Part shown: positions 34,853 through 44,272 of the stretch, piece after piece | How the letters are laid out: every line of letters begins with the position of its first letter | Numbering within the stretch: the stretch's first letter is position 1 | Assembly (NCBI GenBank): GCA_017992605.1 | Contig: JAGOOG010000005.1 | Coordinates: 1 to 64,000 of the forward strand | DNA from: Deltaproteobacteria bacterium | GTDB taxonomy: Bacteria; Desulfobacterota; Desulfomonilia; UBA1062 | Reading direction: 5' to 3' | DNA length: 64,000 nt | Translations under genes and position numbers: made by a program | Notes under the pieces: model-generated | Databases searched by the model: none | The model's input: the letters and a program-made list of their open reading frames with translations, nothing else | What the model was told of the DNA's origin: nothing

Positions 34853-36171
34853 AACCGCACCTCTGTCATAACCCTGTATCGGTTTTCCCGGGCCGTGCCT
34901 AAAATCTCATACTCGGTCCTGAGGTACTCGTAGTTCAGGGCTACCAAGATATACTCGAGGGGGCTCCAGTTCAGGGAAAACTGCTCCAGGGGGTTCCACT
35001 CGATGGAAAGGCTCCCCACCGTATCCGTCTCTTCTTCTTCAACGGTCTGCCCGGTCGGTTTTCTCTTGTCCAGAGAACAGCCGAGGGTATAGCTCCACCC
35101 CCTCAGGAAATCCTTTTCCCACGCGAGAGACCCCGACGTGGTCTCGTACGTGCCGTATCGGTCGGTGGTGAACTCCGAGGTGTATTCCCTGGCGACGCGG
35201 AGGCTGAAGCGGTCGTGCTCCAGCTCTTTCTCGAGGAGGGCGCTCCCGACAAAGGCTGAAGCCCTGTCCCGTTCCTTCACCATCACCCAGCGGTAACCCG
35301 TGGGTCTCAGAGAAGATACGGGTGCGCGCAGGGCACGGGTCTCATACTCCGTGACAAGCCAGCCGTATCCTGCATCGAGGGAGAGCGTGATCGCCCGGGG
35401 GAACGCATAGCGGCAGGTGAGCCTCTCGTCATAGCGGTCTTCATCGCGCAGGTCTCCCATCTCCTCGTAGTTGTAGGACGATGAGAAACCGAGGCTCAAT
35501 GCAGGGGTGAAGGCACGTTCCAAGAGAAGGGACACGTTCGTCTCGTCGACGTCCTGCGTGTCCTCGTAGTCGTGGCGTGACTGCCGCGCTGTCAGGGTGG
35601 CCGTGCTGAAGGTGCCCACCTGGCGGGTGAGGCCGATATGTCCGCTGTGGGTCGTCACATCCTCCTCGCTCGTGGCATCGCCGATCCAGTCTTCGAGCGA
35701 GAGCTCGTACCCGGCCCTCAGCGATGTCCTCTGGGTCGCCTGCCAGGTGGAGGCGACGCTCCCGGTGTGCGTCCTGTTCTCGCCGAAGGGTTCGCTGAGG
35801 CTGTCACGGGTCAGGGATCGGCTGAAGGCATACGATGCCGTCGTCGCGAGCCGCGACATCGTGTGGGATATGCTCGATGAAAGGTCGATGTCAGGGCTGT
35901 CGTCTTCCGGGAACCGCTTGTGGAAGCTCCTGGCATATCTCCCGGTGAATTCCAGGCTCACCGACGGCGAGACGCCGGTGATCGCAAGGCTCGGGCCCAC
36001 ATAATAGATGCTCTCGCTCCGGGCGTTTCGGACATCGCCCCGATAGTTGTCGGTATATTCATACGAGTTGTAGATACCCGGATGAACCTCGAAGGTGAGT
36101 GCGGCGATCGACCTGCCCGGCGTCACGGCAACCGCCAGGACAAGGATGCCAAGAATCGCGATTTTCCTCAC
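34849..36171 (-). CDS. Outer-membrane beta-barrel protein (PEP-CTERM-locus type)
   Basis: A 440-residue exported protein: signal peptide (1-23, ending SIAA) and many alternating aromatic/polar strands ('ATLTARQSRHDYEDTQDVDETNVSLLLERAF'), ending in a typical last strand 'ENRYRVMTEVRF' with terminal Phe. It fits the uncharacterised outer-membrane protein that accompanies XrtA exopolysaccharide genes. Probably an export pore or secretion partner. It overlaps both neighbours by four bases, so the operon is tight. Confidence 0.8.
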   Translation of the reverse strand: MRKIAILGILVLAVAVTPGRSIAALTFEVHPGIYNSYEYTDNYRGDVRNARSESIYYVGPSLAITGVSPSVSLEFTGRYARSFHKRFPEDDSPDIDLSSSISHTMSRLATTASYAFSRSLTRDSLSEPFGENRTHTGSVASTWQATQRTSLRAGYELSLEDWIGDATSEEDVTTHSGHIGLTRQVGTFSTATLTARQSRHDYEDTQDVDETNVSLLLERAFTPALSLGFSSSYNYEEMGDLRDEDRYDERLTCRYAFPRAITLSLDAGYGWLVTEYETRALRAPVSSLRPTGYRWVMVKERDRASAFVGSALLEKELEHDRFSLRVAREYTSEFTTDRYGTYETTSGSLAWEKDFLRGWSYTLGCSLDKRKPTGQTVEEEETDTVGSLSIEWNPLEQFSLNWSPLEYILVALNYEYLRTEYEILGTARENRYRVMTEVRF

Positions 36172-36710
36172 GGGACTATGATGGTGTCTCCTGGTTTAAT
36201 GGGGACGTCTTCGGCCTTGCCCTTGATGATCCTGGAGAAATCGACCTCCATCCTTATTTTCTTGTCACCTTCCTCCCGAAGAATCACGATGCTGTCATCG
36301 TCAGCCCACTCGGTGAACCCTCCGGCTATGGGGATGACCTGGGTCAGCGTCAGCACCTTGTCGAGGGTGAACTGGCCGGGCTGGGCAACCTGGCCCTGCA
36401 CGTAGTAACGCTTGCTTCTCGGTTCCAGGACGATGACCGCACACCTCGGGTCCTTGATATATTGCGAGAGCCTTGATTCGAGGTCTTCCTTGAGCTGAGA
36501 CGGCGTCCTTCCCGCTGTCCGGACATCGCCGACCAGCGGCAGCGAGATGAAACCGTCGCTCCTCACCGTCACCTGTCTCGAGAGGTTCTCCTCCCCCCAG
36601 ACAGAAATCTCCAGCAGGTCAGAGGCCCCGATGAGGTACGGGGGCTCCTGGGCCATACTGCAAAGAGGCAAAAATACAAACAGGAACAGACACGCCAGGT
36701 GCCTTTTCAT
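36168..36710 (-). CDS. Polysaccharide export protein (Wza-like, SLBB domain)
   Basis: A 180-residue exported protein with a signal peptide (about 1-21), a polysaccharide-export domain ('YLIGASDLLEISVWGEENLSRQVTVRSDGFISLPLVGDV') and one SLBB repeat ('YYVQGQVAQPGQFTLDKVLTLTQVI'). The short length matches XrtA-locus export proteins. It should form the periplasmic/outer-membrane export channel together with the barrel protein. ATG at 36710 with GGGGG before it. Confidence 0.92.
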   Translation of the reverse strand: MKRHLACLFLFVFLPLCSMAQEPPYLIGASDLLEISVWGEENLSRQVTVRSDGFISLPLVGDVRTAGRTPSQLKEDLESRLSQYIKDPRCAVIVLEPRSKRYYVQGQVAQPGQFTLDKVLTLTQVIPIAGGFTEWADDDSIVILREEGDKKIRMEVDFSRIIKGKAEDVPIKPGDTIIVP

Positions 36711-36723
36711 CACCGTCCCCCTT

Positions 36724-38148
36724 TCATTTCTCGATGCCGCATTCCTTGATCTTGTACAGCAGGGCCTTGTAGCTCACCTGCAGGAGGTTCGCCGCCTTCT
36801 TCTTGTTCCAGTTCGTTCCCCTCAGGGCCCTCAGGATCATGTCCCGTTCCGCCTTGAGCGTGGCCTCTTTGGCAGCGAGCTTGAGGGGGACGATCTCGGC
36901 TGGGTCGCTGGCGCCCGTCATGTCGAGGTCCCGGTCCCGCGTCTCCTGAGGTCGCTTCTCCGCCGCCGGGGTACCCCCCCCTTTGAGATACTGGGACAGC
37001 TCATCGACATTCCCCAGGATGACGAGGCGCTTGACCTGGTTCTTGAGCTCCCTGACGTTGCCCGGCCAGGCATAGGACATGAGCAGCGGATAGACCCCCT
37101 CCTTGTTGACCTGGATGTTCTTGCCGTACTTCTCGTTGTACGTATCCAGAAAGTATTCGAACAGATAGGTGATGTCTTCCGTGCGATCCGTCAGCGGCGG
37201 TATAGTGATGCTCACGACATTGAGCCGGTAGTAGATGTCTTCACGGAACGTCCCCTGCTCGATGGCCTTCTTGAGGTCCCTGTTGGTGGCCGCGATGACC
37301 CGGACACTGACCTGCACGTCCTGCTTGCCGCCCAGACGTGAAAAGGTTCCCTCCTGGAGCACCTGCAGGAGCTTGGACTGGATGGCCAGGTCCATCTCGC
37401 CGATCTCGTCGAGAAAGATCGTGCCGTTGTTGGCGAGCTCGAACTTGCCAGGCTTCGACCGGTATGCGCCGGTGAAGGCACCGCGCTCATACCCGAAGAG
37501 CTCCGACTCCAGGAGATCATGGGGCAGCGCAGCGCAGTTGACCTTCACGAAGGGCTTGTCCCTGAGCCGCGACTTGTGGTGCAGGGCCCGGGCCACGAGC
37601 TCCTTGCCGGTCCCGCTGTCACCCTCGATGAGGACGCTCACGTCCGTTTCGGCAACCTGGTCCACCAGGTCCTTGACCTTCTGCATCTTGGCGCTGTTGT
37701 AGATGAACTCGCCTTTGAGCTCATCCACCCTCAACTGCTTCCTCAGGTTCGAGATCTCGGAGAGCAGCTTGCGTTTTTCCAGGGACTTGGTGATGGCGAG
37801 GTCGAGTTCCTCCTCCTCGAAGGGCTTCACCAGATAGTCCGTGGCGCCGGCCTTCATGGCCTTCACGATGATGTTCGTCTGGCCCAGGGCCGAGAGCATG
37901 AGGATGGGCATGTCCTTGGATATCTTCCTGACCTCGTTGAGGGTCTCCAGACCGTCCATGTCGGGCATGAGGATGTCGAGGATGATCAGGGAGTACTCCT
38001 GACCCGCCCTCAGCTCGCGCAACGCATCCTTGCCGCTGGATACCGCATAAACATCGTACCCGCCCTGGGTGAGCAGTTTGACGATATACCTGCGGATGCT
38101 CTCATCGTCATCGACAACCAGTATCCTGATATTCTCTCTCATCACCAT
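36724..38148 (-). CDS. Sigma-54-dependent response regulator of the exopolysaccharide locus (PrsR-like)
   Basis: The 474-residue protein has a REC domain (acidic pocket D13-D15, phospho-acceptor D58 in 'LIILDILMPDMDG'), an AAA+ domain with Walker A GDSGTGKE and the sigma-54 contact loop GAFTGA, and a C-terminal Fis-type HTH ('NWNKKKAANLLQVSYKALLYKIKECG'). Coded between the kinase and the export genes, it is the likely activator of the exopolysaccharide operon. I did not find a clear -24/-12 site directly before 36710; the controlled promoter may lie elsewhere. Confidence 0.92.
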   Translation of the reverse strand: MVMRENIRILVVDDDESIRRYIVKLLTQGGYDVYAVSSGKDALRELRAGQEYSLIILDILMPDMDGLETLNEVRKISKDMPILMLSALGQTNIIVKAMKAGATDYLVKPFEEEELDLAITKSLEKRKLLSEISNLRKQLRVDELKGEFIYNSAKMQKVKDLVDQVAETDVSVLIEGDSGTGKELVARALHHKSRLRDKPFVKVNCAALPHDLLESELFGYERGAFTGAYRSKPGKFELANNGTIFLDEIGEMDLAIQSKLLQVLQEGTFSRLGGKQDVQVSVRVIAATNRDLKKAIEQGTFREDIYYRLNVVSITIPPLTDRTEDITYLFEYFLDTYNEKYGKNIQVNKEGVYPLLMSYAWPGNVRELKNQVKRLVILGNVDELSQYLKGGGTPAAEKRPQETRDRDLDMTGASDPAEIVPLKLAAKEATLKAERDMILRALRGTNWNKKKAANLLQVSYKALLYKIKECGIEK

Positions 38149-38180
38149 TTAACCCTATAATATCCCGAATCCAAACTACA

Positions 38181-40169
38181 TTAATACTCCTGCAACTTCA
38201 AGGGTATTGTGATGATGAAATGCCCCCCTCGATCAGAGGCCCTGGCTTCCACCTGGCCTCCATGGGCATGGATGATGTCCCTCGTGATGGCCAGCCCCAG
38301 TCCGATGCCGCCCTTGGCCCTTCCGCTCGCACCGACAAAGAAGTCGTTGAAGAGCTCGCGCGCCTCGTCGATCCTGATACCCGGTCCCTGGTCTTCAACA
38401 GAGATCACCGCACATTCCTGGTTGAAGAACATCCGCAGCCCCTCGCCATCGGTCTTCACCCGGGAAAGGCTCACCGTGACCTGAGCCCCGTCGGGAGAAT
38501 GCTTGACCGCATTGTCTATGAGGTTGGTCAGGGCCTGTTCGAAACGGATGGGGTCGATGAGCAGGGTGTCCACCCCCCCCCTGTCCTGGAAGTGCACCTC
38601 GACACGTTTGTCCCGCGCACTTATCTGCATGTTCCGGACCACGCCCATGACGAAGTCCCTCATCACGACCTGCTCCCGGTTGAGCGTGAACTTCTCGGAG
38701 TGGATCTTGGCGAAGTCCAGCAGGGAATTGGAAAACCGAAGCAGTTTCTCGCACTGCTTCTCGATCTCGTCGATGCATTCTCTCTGGCCTTCGGACAGCA
38801 CGCATTCCCTGTCGCGGGAGAGCATCCTCCCGTAGCCTCTTATCACGGTCAGCGGCACCCGGATCTCATGGGATGCCACGTTCAGGAACCTCGTCTTCAT
38901 GGTGAGGAGTTCCTTCTTGCTGGTAATGTCACGGACCACTCCCACGTAACACTCGTCATCCTCGATCATGATCCTGCCTATGCTGATCTCCAGGTAGATC
39001 TTCTGGCCGTCCTTTTTCAGGGCCTGAATCTCGAGGTTGGGTACGAAGATATTCCCTTTGGTGGTCCTGAGGGCGTCTGCCAGGACGCGCACGGAATCGC
39101 GGGTCAGGACATGCCTGAAATGGCGGGTCAGGATGTCCTCCTGCTCATAGCCGAGCATTTCCTGGAACTTCCGGTTTACGAGCAGGAATCGGCCGTTCTT
39201 TATGATGTAGACCGCATCGATGGCCTTTTCCACCATGTCCTTGTACTGGTCCTTGATGCGGACGAGTTCCTTCTCCTTGAACCGCTCCATCGTCACATCC
39301 CGGATGCATGCCACCACCTGCCACGACGGCTTCAGGGGCAGCGGCGAGAGGTCGAGGCTGAAGACCTTGCCTCTCCTTTCCACATCCAGAGACAACCCCT
39401 GTTTCTCGGAAGCGATCCTCTCGAAGACGTCGTGCCCCACGATATCGGAAAGGTCCTCGCCTGTCTTCTTCCCGAGCATCTCGGTGGCCCGCTTGTTGAT
39501 GGTGGAGATGATCCCCCTGGGATCCGTGGTCAGGACACCGACGGCCATCCAGTTGAACACCTTGAGGATACTCCTGCCGAACTCCGTCATGGCATTGTCC
39601 GTCATGGAGAGCTCTGCCTTGAGCATCGTGTTGATCTCGTCCACTTCACGCATGAGCCTGGCGTTCCTGAGAGCCAGTGCCGCGGGAGGGAGCAGCACGG
39701 AAAGGATGTCCAGGTCTTCGTCCTCAAAGGAATTCGCCGCGGGATGGCTCAGGTTGAGCACGGCCACGAGCTCGTCTTTGCCGTAGACCATCGGCAGGCT
39801 CAGAATGGAACCGATGCTGACCTTGTTGTCCCTGGCCTCGAACCGCTCGTCGGCGGATGTGTCATGGATGATGACCGGCGTGCGCGAGACGGCAGCCGTC
39901 CCGGCAATCCCCTTGCCGATGGTGAAGACCTGCCCCAGCGACTTTTCGGAATACCGGCCCTTCTTGTCCTTTCTGCCCTTGGCCGCCTTGATCTCGAGCC
40001 GCGTGCCGCCCGAGGCCGGCGTCATGATGGAGGCGTTCTCCGCCGGTGTCTCATCTATCACGATGTCCAGGATGGCACGGGCTACCGCCTCCACGTCCGG
40101 TGAAAGCGAGATGGCCTCGTTTATCCTGCGGAATATGATCAGTTCCCTGTTGCGGCCGGTATCCTTCAT
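38181..40169 (-). CDS. GAF-PAS-PAS sensor histidine kinase (PrsK-like)
   Basis: A 662-residue kinase with GAF domain (about 20-175), two PAS domains (about 200-295 and 310-415), HisKA with His434 in 'ASHEIRVPL', and an HATPase domain ('DNAVKHSPDG', 'DQGPGIR', 'GIGLGLAITRDIIHAHGG'). No transmembrane helix, so it senses a cytoplasmic cue. It lies directly upstream of the sigma-54 response regulator (32 bases) and is its obvious partner. Confidence 0.9.
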   Translation of the reverse strand: MKDTGRNRELIIFRRINEAISLSPDVEAVARAILDIVIDETPAENASIMTPASGGTRLEIKAAKGRKDKKGRYSEKSLGQVFTIGKGIAGTAAVSRTPVIIHDTSADERFEARDNKVSIGSILSLPMVYGKDELVAVLNLSHPAANSFEDEDLDILSVLLPPAALALRNARLMREVDEINTMLKAELSMTDNAMTEFGRSILKVFNWMAVGVLTTDPRGIISTINKRATEMLGKKTGEDLSDIVGHDVFERIASEKQGLSLDVERRGKVFSLDLSPLPLKPSWQVVACIRDVTMERFKEKELVRIKDQYKDMVEKAIDAVYIIKNGRFLLVNRKFQEMLGYEQEDILTRHFRHVLTRDSVRVLADALRTTKGNIFVPNLEIQALKKDGQKIYLEISIGRIMIEDDECYVGVVRDITSKKELLTMKTRFLNVASHEIRVPLTVIRGYGRMLSRDRECVLSEGQRECIDEIEKQCEKLLRFSNSLLDFAKIHSEKFTLNREQVVMRDFVMGVVRNMQISARDKRVEVHFQDRGGVDTLLIDPIRFEQALTNLIDNAVKHSPDGAQVTVSLSRVKTDGEGLRMFFNQECAVISVEDQGPGIRIDEARELFNDFFVGASGRAKGGIGLGLAITRDIIHAHGGQVEARASDRGGHFIITIPLKLQEY

Positions 40170-40220
40170 CCCATCACACCGTGCACGGTCACTGCCGTGT
40201 CCGTATCGTTGTGCCTCTCT

Positions 40221-41690
40221 CTATCGGTTTCTCTTCTTGGCTTTCTTAGCCGCCTTTTTCTTGTCCTTGCGCCTCTTGAGGTCCACGAGGTTCTTCTTCG
40301 GGGGTCTTGGCGCCCCCTTCTCCAGGGCGTTCGCGATGCTCGGGTTCACGCCGAGCTTTCCCAGCACCTTTTTCTTGCCCATGCCGAGACCCTGCATGAT
40401 CTGCCTCATGGTCTTGAACCTGCCGATGAGCTCCACGACCTTCTGCCTCGGCTGGCCGCAGCCCCGCGAAATGCGGTTGATGCGGCTGTCGTTCAGGCAG
40501 TCCGGGTGGTCCCTCTCATGGGTGGTCATGGAGTTGATGATGGCCTCCACCCACACGATCTCCCGGTCGTCGACCTTCACCCCCTGCGGCAGGCCGAACT
40601 GACCGAGGGGCAGCTTGCCGATGATGTCCGTCAATGAGCCCATCTTCTTCATGACCTTGAGCTGCTTGAGGAAGTCGTCGAAGGTGAAGTCACCTCTCAG
40701 GAGCTTCTCTGCATCCTCTTCGGCCTTCTTCTCGTCCATGACCTCCTCGAAGTCCTTGACCAGGCCCACGATGTCCCCGTGCCCGAGGATACGTGACGCG
40801 AGCCCTTCAGGCCGGAACTCTTCGATGCGGTCCAGTGACTCGCCCATGCCGAGGAACTTCACCGGCTTCTTGGTCACTTCCTTGATGGACAGCGCCGCAC
40901 CGCCCCTGGCATCGCCGTCGAGCTTGGTGAGGATGAACCCCGAGAGGTCGAGCCTCCGGTCGAACTCCCTGGCCACGTTGACGGATTCCTGGCCGATCAT
41001 GGCATCCACCACGAGCAGTATGTTTTCCGGGTTCGTCGCAGCCTTGATATCCTCCAGTTCCTGCATGAGGGTGTCGTCGACGATGGTGCGGCCCGCGGTG
41101 TCGAAGAGCACCACGTTGCAGCCCTTGAACTGGGCCGCCTCCATGGCGTCCCTGCAGATCTGCGGCGGGGTCTTGCCCGGGGCATGGAACACCGGGATGT
41201 CCAGTCGATTGCCGAGAACCTTGAGCTGCTCGATGGCGGCGGGCCGGTAGATGTCGGCGGCCACCATCATGGGCTTCCTGCCCTGCTTCTGGATGAACCG
41301 GGCGATCTTGGCCGTGGTGGTGGTCTTGCCGCTGCCCTGGAGTCCCACCATCATGACGGCATTGACCGCCCTCCCGCCGAACTTCAGGGAGGTGTCCACC
41401 GGCCCCATGAGTCCCACGAGTTCGTCGTAGCAGATCTTGACGAAGTGGTTCTCAGGGGAGACCTTCATCTTTTTCCCGCCGTGGGCGACCTTGGTGTGGA
41501 CGATCTCCCCCAGTGCCTTCTCCTTCACGTGGTCGATGAACTCCTTGACCACATGGAACTCCACGTCCGCTTCCAGGAGCGAAAGGCGGATCTCCTTGAC
41601 CGCGTCTTCGATATGCTTCTCCTGGATGACGACCTTGCCCTGGAGAATGTCCTGGGCCTTTCGAAATCCATCAGAAATCAGTTCCAGCAT
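40221..41690 (-). CDS. ffh: Signal recognition particle protein Ffh
   Basis: The 489-residue GTPase has the N domain, G domain (G1 'GLQGSGKTTTTAKIA', 'DTAGR', 'TKLDGDARGG') and the Met-rich M domain ('GRFKTMRQIMQGLGMGKKK'), plus a basic C-terminal tail. It binds 4.5S RNA and signal sequences for co-translational targeting. AGGAG lies before the ATG. The next gene downstream is the sensor kinase, separated by 51 bases. Confidence 0.98.
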   Translation of the reverse strand: MLELISDGFRKAQDILQGKVVIQEKHIEDAVKEIRLSLLEADVEFHVVKEFIDHVKEKALGEIVHTKVAHGGKKMKVSPENHFVKICYDELVGLMGPVDTSLKFGGRAVNAVMMVGLQGSGKTTTTAKIARFIQKQGRKPMMVAADIYRPAAIEQLKVLGNRLDIPVFHAPGKTPPQICRDAMEAAQFKGCNVVLFDTAGRTIVDDTLMQELEDIKAATNPENILLVVDAMIGQESVNVAREFDRRLDLSGFILTKLDGDARGGAALSIKEVTKKPVKFLGMGESLDRIEEFRPEGLASRILGHGDIVGLVKDFEEVMDEKKAEEDAEKLLRGDFTFDDFLKQLKVMKKMGSLTDIIGKLPLGQFGLPQGVKVDDREIVWVEAIINSMTTHERDHPDCLNDSRINRISRGCGQPRQKVVELIGRFKTMRQIMQGLGMGKKKVLGKLGVNPSIANALEKGAPRPPKKNLVDLKRRKDKKKAAKKAKKRNR

Positions 41691-41768
41691 GCTCTTTCTC
41701 CTGAAGATGATGAAGGAGCCCTATGCTAGCCAATAAATTCAGCCCCTGTCAATGTATGCATCCAGCCC

Positions 41769-41800
41769 AAAAAAAGGCCCGCCTGGTCCAGCGGGCCTTT
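41769..41800 (-). terminator. Intrinsic terminator of the por operon
   Basis: On the minus strand GGCCCGC (41797-41791) pairs with GCGGGCC (41782-41776) around an 8-base loop, followed by a run of seven T (41775-41769). It ends the por operon 49 bases after porB and isolates ffh. Confidence 0.93.
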
Positions 41801-41848
41801 CTGAGCGTATGGATCAGGCCGGTCGGTATCCGGCCCCTACCTGTCATG

Positions 41849-42781
41849 TCATTCCTGCTCGCTCAGTCTGAGGAGACGTTCATAGGTGCGGGTGGTCGCG
41901 GCCTGGATCTGTTCGATGTCCTTGTCGGTGAGGTGCCTGAACCTGCCCTGGCCGCCGAGGTATTCCGAGACCGGGATGAGTTTCTTCTCGGAGGGCTTGT
42001 AGGTGAGCCGGTGCTTCCCGTCCACCACTTCATAGAGCGGGAACACGCAGGAGTTCACGGCCAGCCGACCGTACTTGATGGCGTCGGCGGGCTGGATCCT
42101 CCACCCCGTGGGGCACACCGACAGGATGTGGATGTATGCCGGCCCGGGCGTCTCGGAGGCCTTCTTCACCTTCTCCAGGAGGTCAAACGGGAAGCTCGGG
42201 CAGGCCGTGGCCACGTAGGGTATGCCGTGCGCGGCGCAGATCTCCACCATGTTCTTCTTCTGGGTATGCTGCCCGATGCTCTTCTTCCCCGCCGGGCTCG
42301 TGGTCGTGCTCGCGCCGTACGGCGTGGAGGACGACCGCTGGATGCCCGTGTTCATGTAGGCCTCGTTGTCGTAGCAGATGTAGATCATGTCGTGCCCGCG
42401 CTCGAGCGCCCCGGAGAGCGGCCCGAACCCGATGTCCGCCGTGGCCCCGTCACCCCCCATGCCCACGAAGTTGATCTTCTTGGCGGGAAGCTTCCCCTTG
42501 CGCATCATGGCCTTCATGCCCGCCTCGCACCCCGAGATCACCGCGGCAGGGTTCTCGAAGGCGTTGTGGATCCACGGCACCCGCCACGAGGTCAGCGGCA
42601 GGGGGGACGAGATGATCTCCATGCACCCCGTGGCCATGGCAACGATGGTGTCCTTGCCCAGGGCCTTGAGCACGAGGCGCACCGCCAGCGCCTCGGCGCA
42701 CCCCTGGCATGCCCGGTGGCCCGGGGCAAAGTATTCGGCACGCTCGACGTTCTTCGGTGAGGAAACGGATGTCTTCGCCAT
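41849..42781 (-). CDS. porB: 2-oxoacid (pyruvate):ferredoxin oxidoreductase, beta subunit
   Basis: A 310-residue TPP-binding subunit: 'CQGCAEALAVRLVLKAL' N-terminal Fe-S/TPP region, and the TPP/Mg motif 'GGDGATADIGFGPLSGALERGHDMIYICYDNEAYMNTG'. Together with the alpha subunit it forms the active site that converts pyruvate and CoA to acetyl-CoA, CO2 and reduced ferredoxin. It is last in the order gamma-delta-alpha-beta. Pyruvate is the likeliest substrate but other 2-oxoacids are not excluded. Confidence 0.95.
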   Translation of the reverse strand: MAKTSVSSPKNVERAEYFAPGHRACQGCAEALAVRLVLKALGKDTIVAMATGCMEIISSPLPLTSWRVPWIHNAFENPAAVISGCEAGMKAMMRKGKLPAKKINFVGMGGDGATADIGFGPLSGALERGHDMIYICYDNEAYMNTGIQRSSSTPYGASTTTSPAGKKSIGQHTQKKNMVEICAAHGIPYVATACPSFPFDLLEKVKKASETPGPAYIHILSVCPTGWRIQPADAIKYGRLAVNSCVFPLYEVVDGKHRLTYKPSEKKLIPVSEYLGGQGRFRHLTDKDIEQIQAATTRTYERLLRLSEQE

Positions 42782-42792
42782 GGGTTCTCCCC

Positions 42793-43971
42793 CTATCCCC
42801 TCAGCCCGTACAGGGTGAAGCCTTCGGTGTCACCTGCCTCTGCCTTCTTCTTCCCTTCCAGGATGATGTTCCGGAAGTCCTTCCGGGACACGTCCCTGCC
42901 GGCGAGTCCGGCCACGTAGTTCACGATGGTGGGTGCGCCGTCCTTCTTGTAGAGCGCCGACCTGAGATCGGTGGCAACGGGCCCGCCCTGGCCGCCGAAG
43001 GTGATGGCCCGGTCCACCACGACGAGGTGCCTCTTGCCGAGCACGGCGGAGCGGAACTCGTCCAGGGGGAAGGGCCTCCAGAGCCTGATCTTCACCACGC
43101 CCACCTTTTCTCCCTCGTCCCGCAGGGCGTCCACCACCTCCATGGCGGTCTCGCCGTAGGAGCCCATGGTCACGATACAGTACTCGGCATCGTCGGCCCG
43201 GTAGGTCTCAATGGGACGGTACTGCCTCCCTGTGAGCCTCGCCCATTCCTCCCACGCCTTGAGGATGTGCGGATAGGAGTTCCTCACCCCCACCTCGCGG
43301 TTCATCTGGGTCTCAGTGTAGATCTCGGGCATGCCGAAGCACCCCATGGAGACCGGGTTGTCCGGGTGCAGGGCGTTCTTCATCTTGAATGCCGGGAGGT
43401 ACTTCCTGATGAGCTCGTCGTCCTCGTACTCCACCGGCTCGATCATGTGGGTGAGGATGAATCCGTCCAGGTTCACCGCCACGGGCAGCATGACCTCGGG
43501 ATTCTCGGACATCCTGAAGGCGCAGAAGATGTTGTCGTAAGTCTCCTGCCCGTTCTCCACGAAGATGCAGATCCACCCCGCATCCCTGACCATCATGACG
43601 TCGGAGTGGTCGTTCCAGATGGACAGCGGGCTCGACAGCGACCGGTTGGCCAGCGCCATGACCATGGGCAGCCGCATGGCCGCCGCGATGAAGAAGATCT
43701 CGCTCATGAGCGCGAGCCCCTGGGAGCTCGTGGAGGTGAACGTCCTCGCCCCGACCGCCGAGGAACCGCAGCACACGCTCATGGCCGAATGCTCGCTGTC
43801 CACCGGCACGAACTCCGCGTCCAGCTCGCCGTTCGCCACGATCTCCGAGAGGTGCTCCACGATGTGCGTCTGGGGCGTGATGGGGTATGCCGCTATCACG
43901 TCAACGTCGGCCTGCGCCACGGCATCGGCGATGGCTATCGAGACCTCAACACCCTTTCGTACCTTTCCCAT
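42793..43971 (-). CDS. porA: 2-oxoacid (pyruvate):ferredoxin oxidoreductase, alpha subunit
   Basis: The 392-residue subunit has the pyrimidine-binding domain I ('ADVDVIAAYPITPQTHIVEHLSEIVANGELDAEFVPVDSEHSAMSVCCGSSAVGARTFTSTSSQGLALMSE') and domain II with 'VTMGSYGETAMEVVDALRDEGEKVGVVKIRLWRPFP'. The YPITPQT and SSQGL elements are typical of POR alpha. It sits 11 bases before porB and three bases after porD. Confidence 0.95.
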   Translation of the reverse strand: MGKVRKGVEVSIAIADAVAQADVDVIAAYPITPQTHIVEHLSEIVANGELDAEFVPVDSEHSAMSVCCGSSAVGARTFTSTSSQGLALMSEIFFIAAAMRLPMVMALANRSLSSPLSIWNDHSDVMMVRDAGWICIFVENGQETYDNIFCAFRMSENPEVMLPVAVNLDGFILTHMIEPVEYEDDELIRKYLPAFKMKNALHPDNPVSMGCFGMPEIYTETQMNREVGVRNSYPHILKAWEEWARLTGRQYRPIETYRADDAEYCIVTMGSYGETAMEVVDALRDEGEKVGVVKIRLWRPFPLDEFRSAVLGKRHLVVVDRAITFGGQGGPVATDLRSALYKKDGAPTIVNYVAGLAGRDVSRKDFRNIILEGKKKAEAGDTEGFTLYGLRG

Positions 43972-43974
43972 GGC

Positions 43975-44268
43975 TCACTTCTCCTCGCCGATCATGGTGA
44001 TGCACTTCACCGGGCACTCGGCCGCGCAGATGCCACACCCCTTGCAGTAGGTGAGATCCGCCTCGAAGTGTCCCTCCTCGGCCTCGTGGATGCACCCCTC
44101 CGGGCAGTACAGCCAGCAGAACATGCACTTGATGCACTTCTCCTTCTCCACGACAGGCCGCTCCGAACGCCAGGACCCCGTCTCGTACTGCGTGGAGTTG
44201 CCCACCTCCACGACGACCGCACCGATCTCGAGCTCCTGCCACGTGATCTGATCCATCGGTTTCGCCAT
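43975..44268 (-). CDS. porD: 2-oxoacid (pyruvate):ferredoxin oxidoreductase, delta (ferredoxin) subunit
   Basis: A 97-residue ferredoxin-type subunit with two 4Fe-4S motifs, CIKCMFCWLYCP and CKGCGICAAECP, passing electrons from the active site to external ferredoxin. Neighbour spacing to porG (four bases) shows one operon. Confidence 0.95.
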   Translation of the reverse strand: MAKPMDQITWQELEIGAVVVEVGNSTQYETGSWRSERPVVEKEKCIKCMFCWLYCPEGCIHEAEEGHFEADLTYCKGCGICAAECPVKCITMIGEEK

Positions 44269-44272
44269 TGCC

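Noticed and set aside
38220-40103. A 627-codon open frame on the plus strand
   Set aside because: It mirrors the histidine kinase gene and its product is His/Asp/Pro/Gly-rich without domains; the kinase motifs on the other strand are complete. The same holds for long frames opposite the FGGY kinase, the secretion ATPase and the EF-G paralogue.
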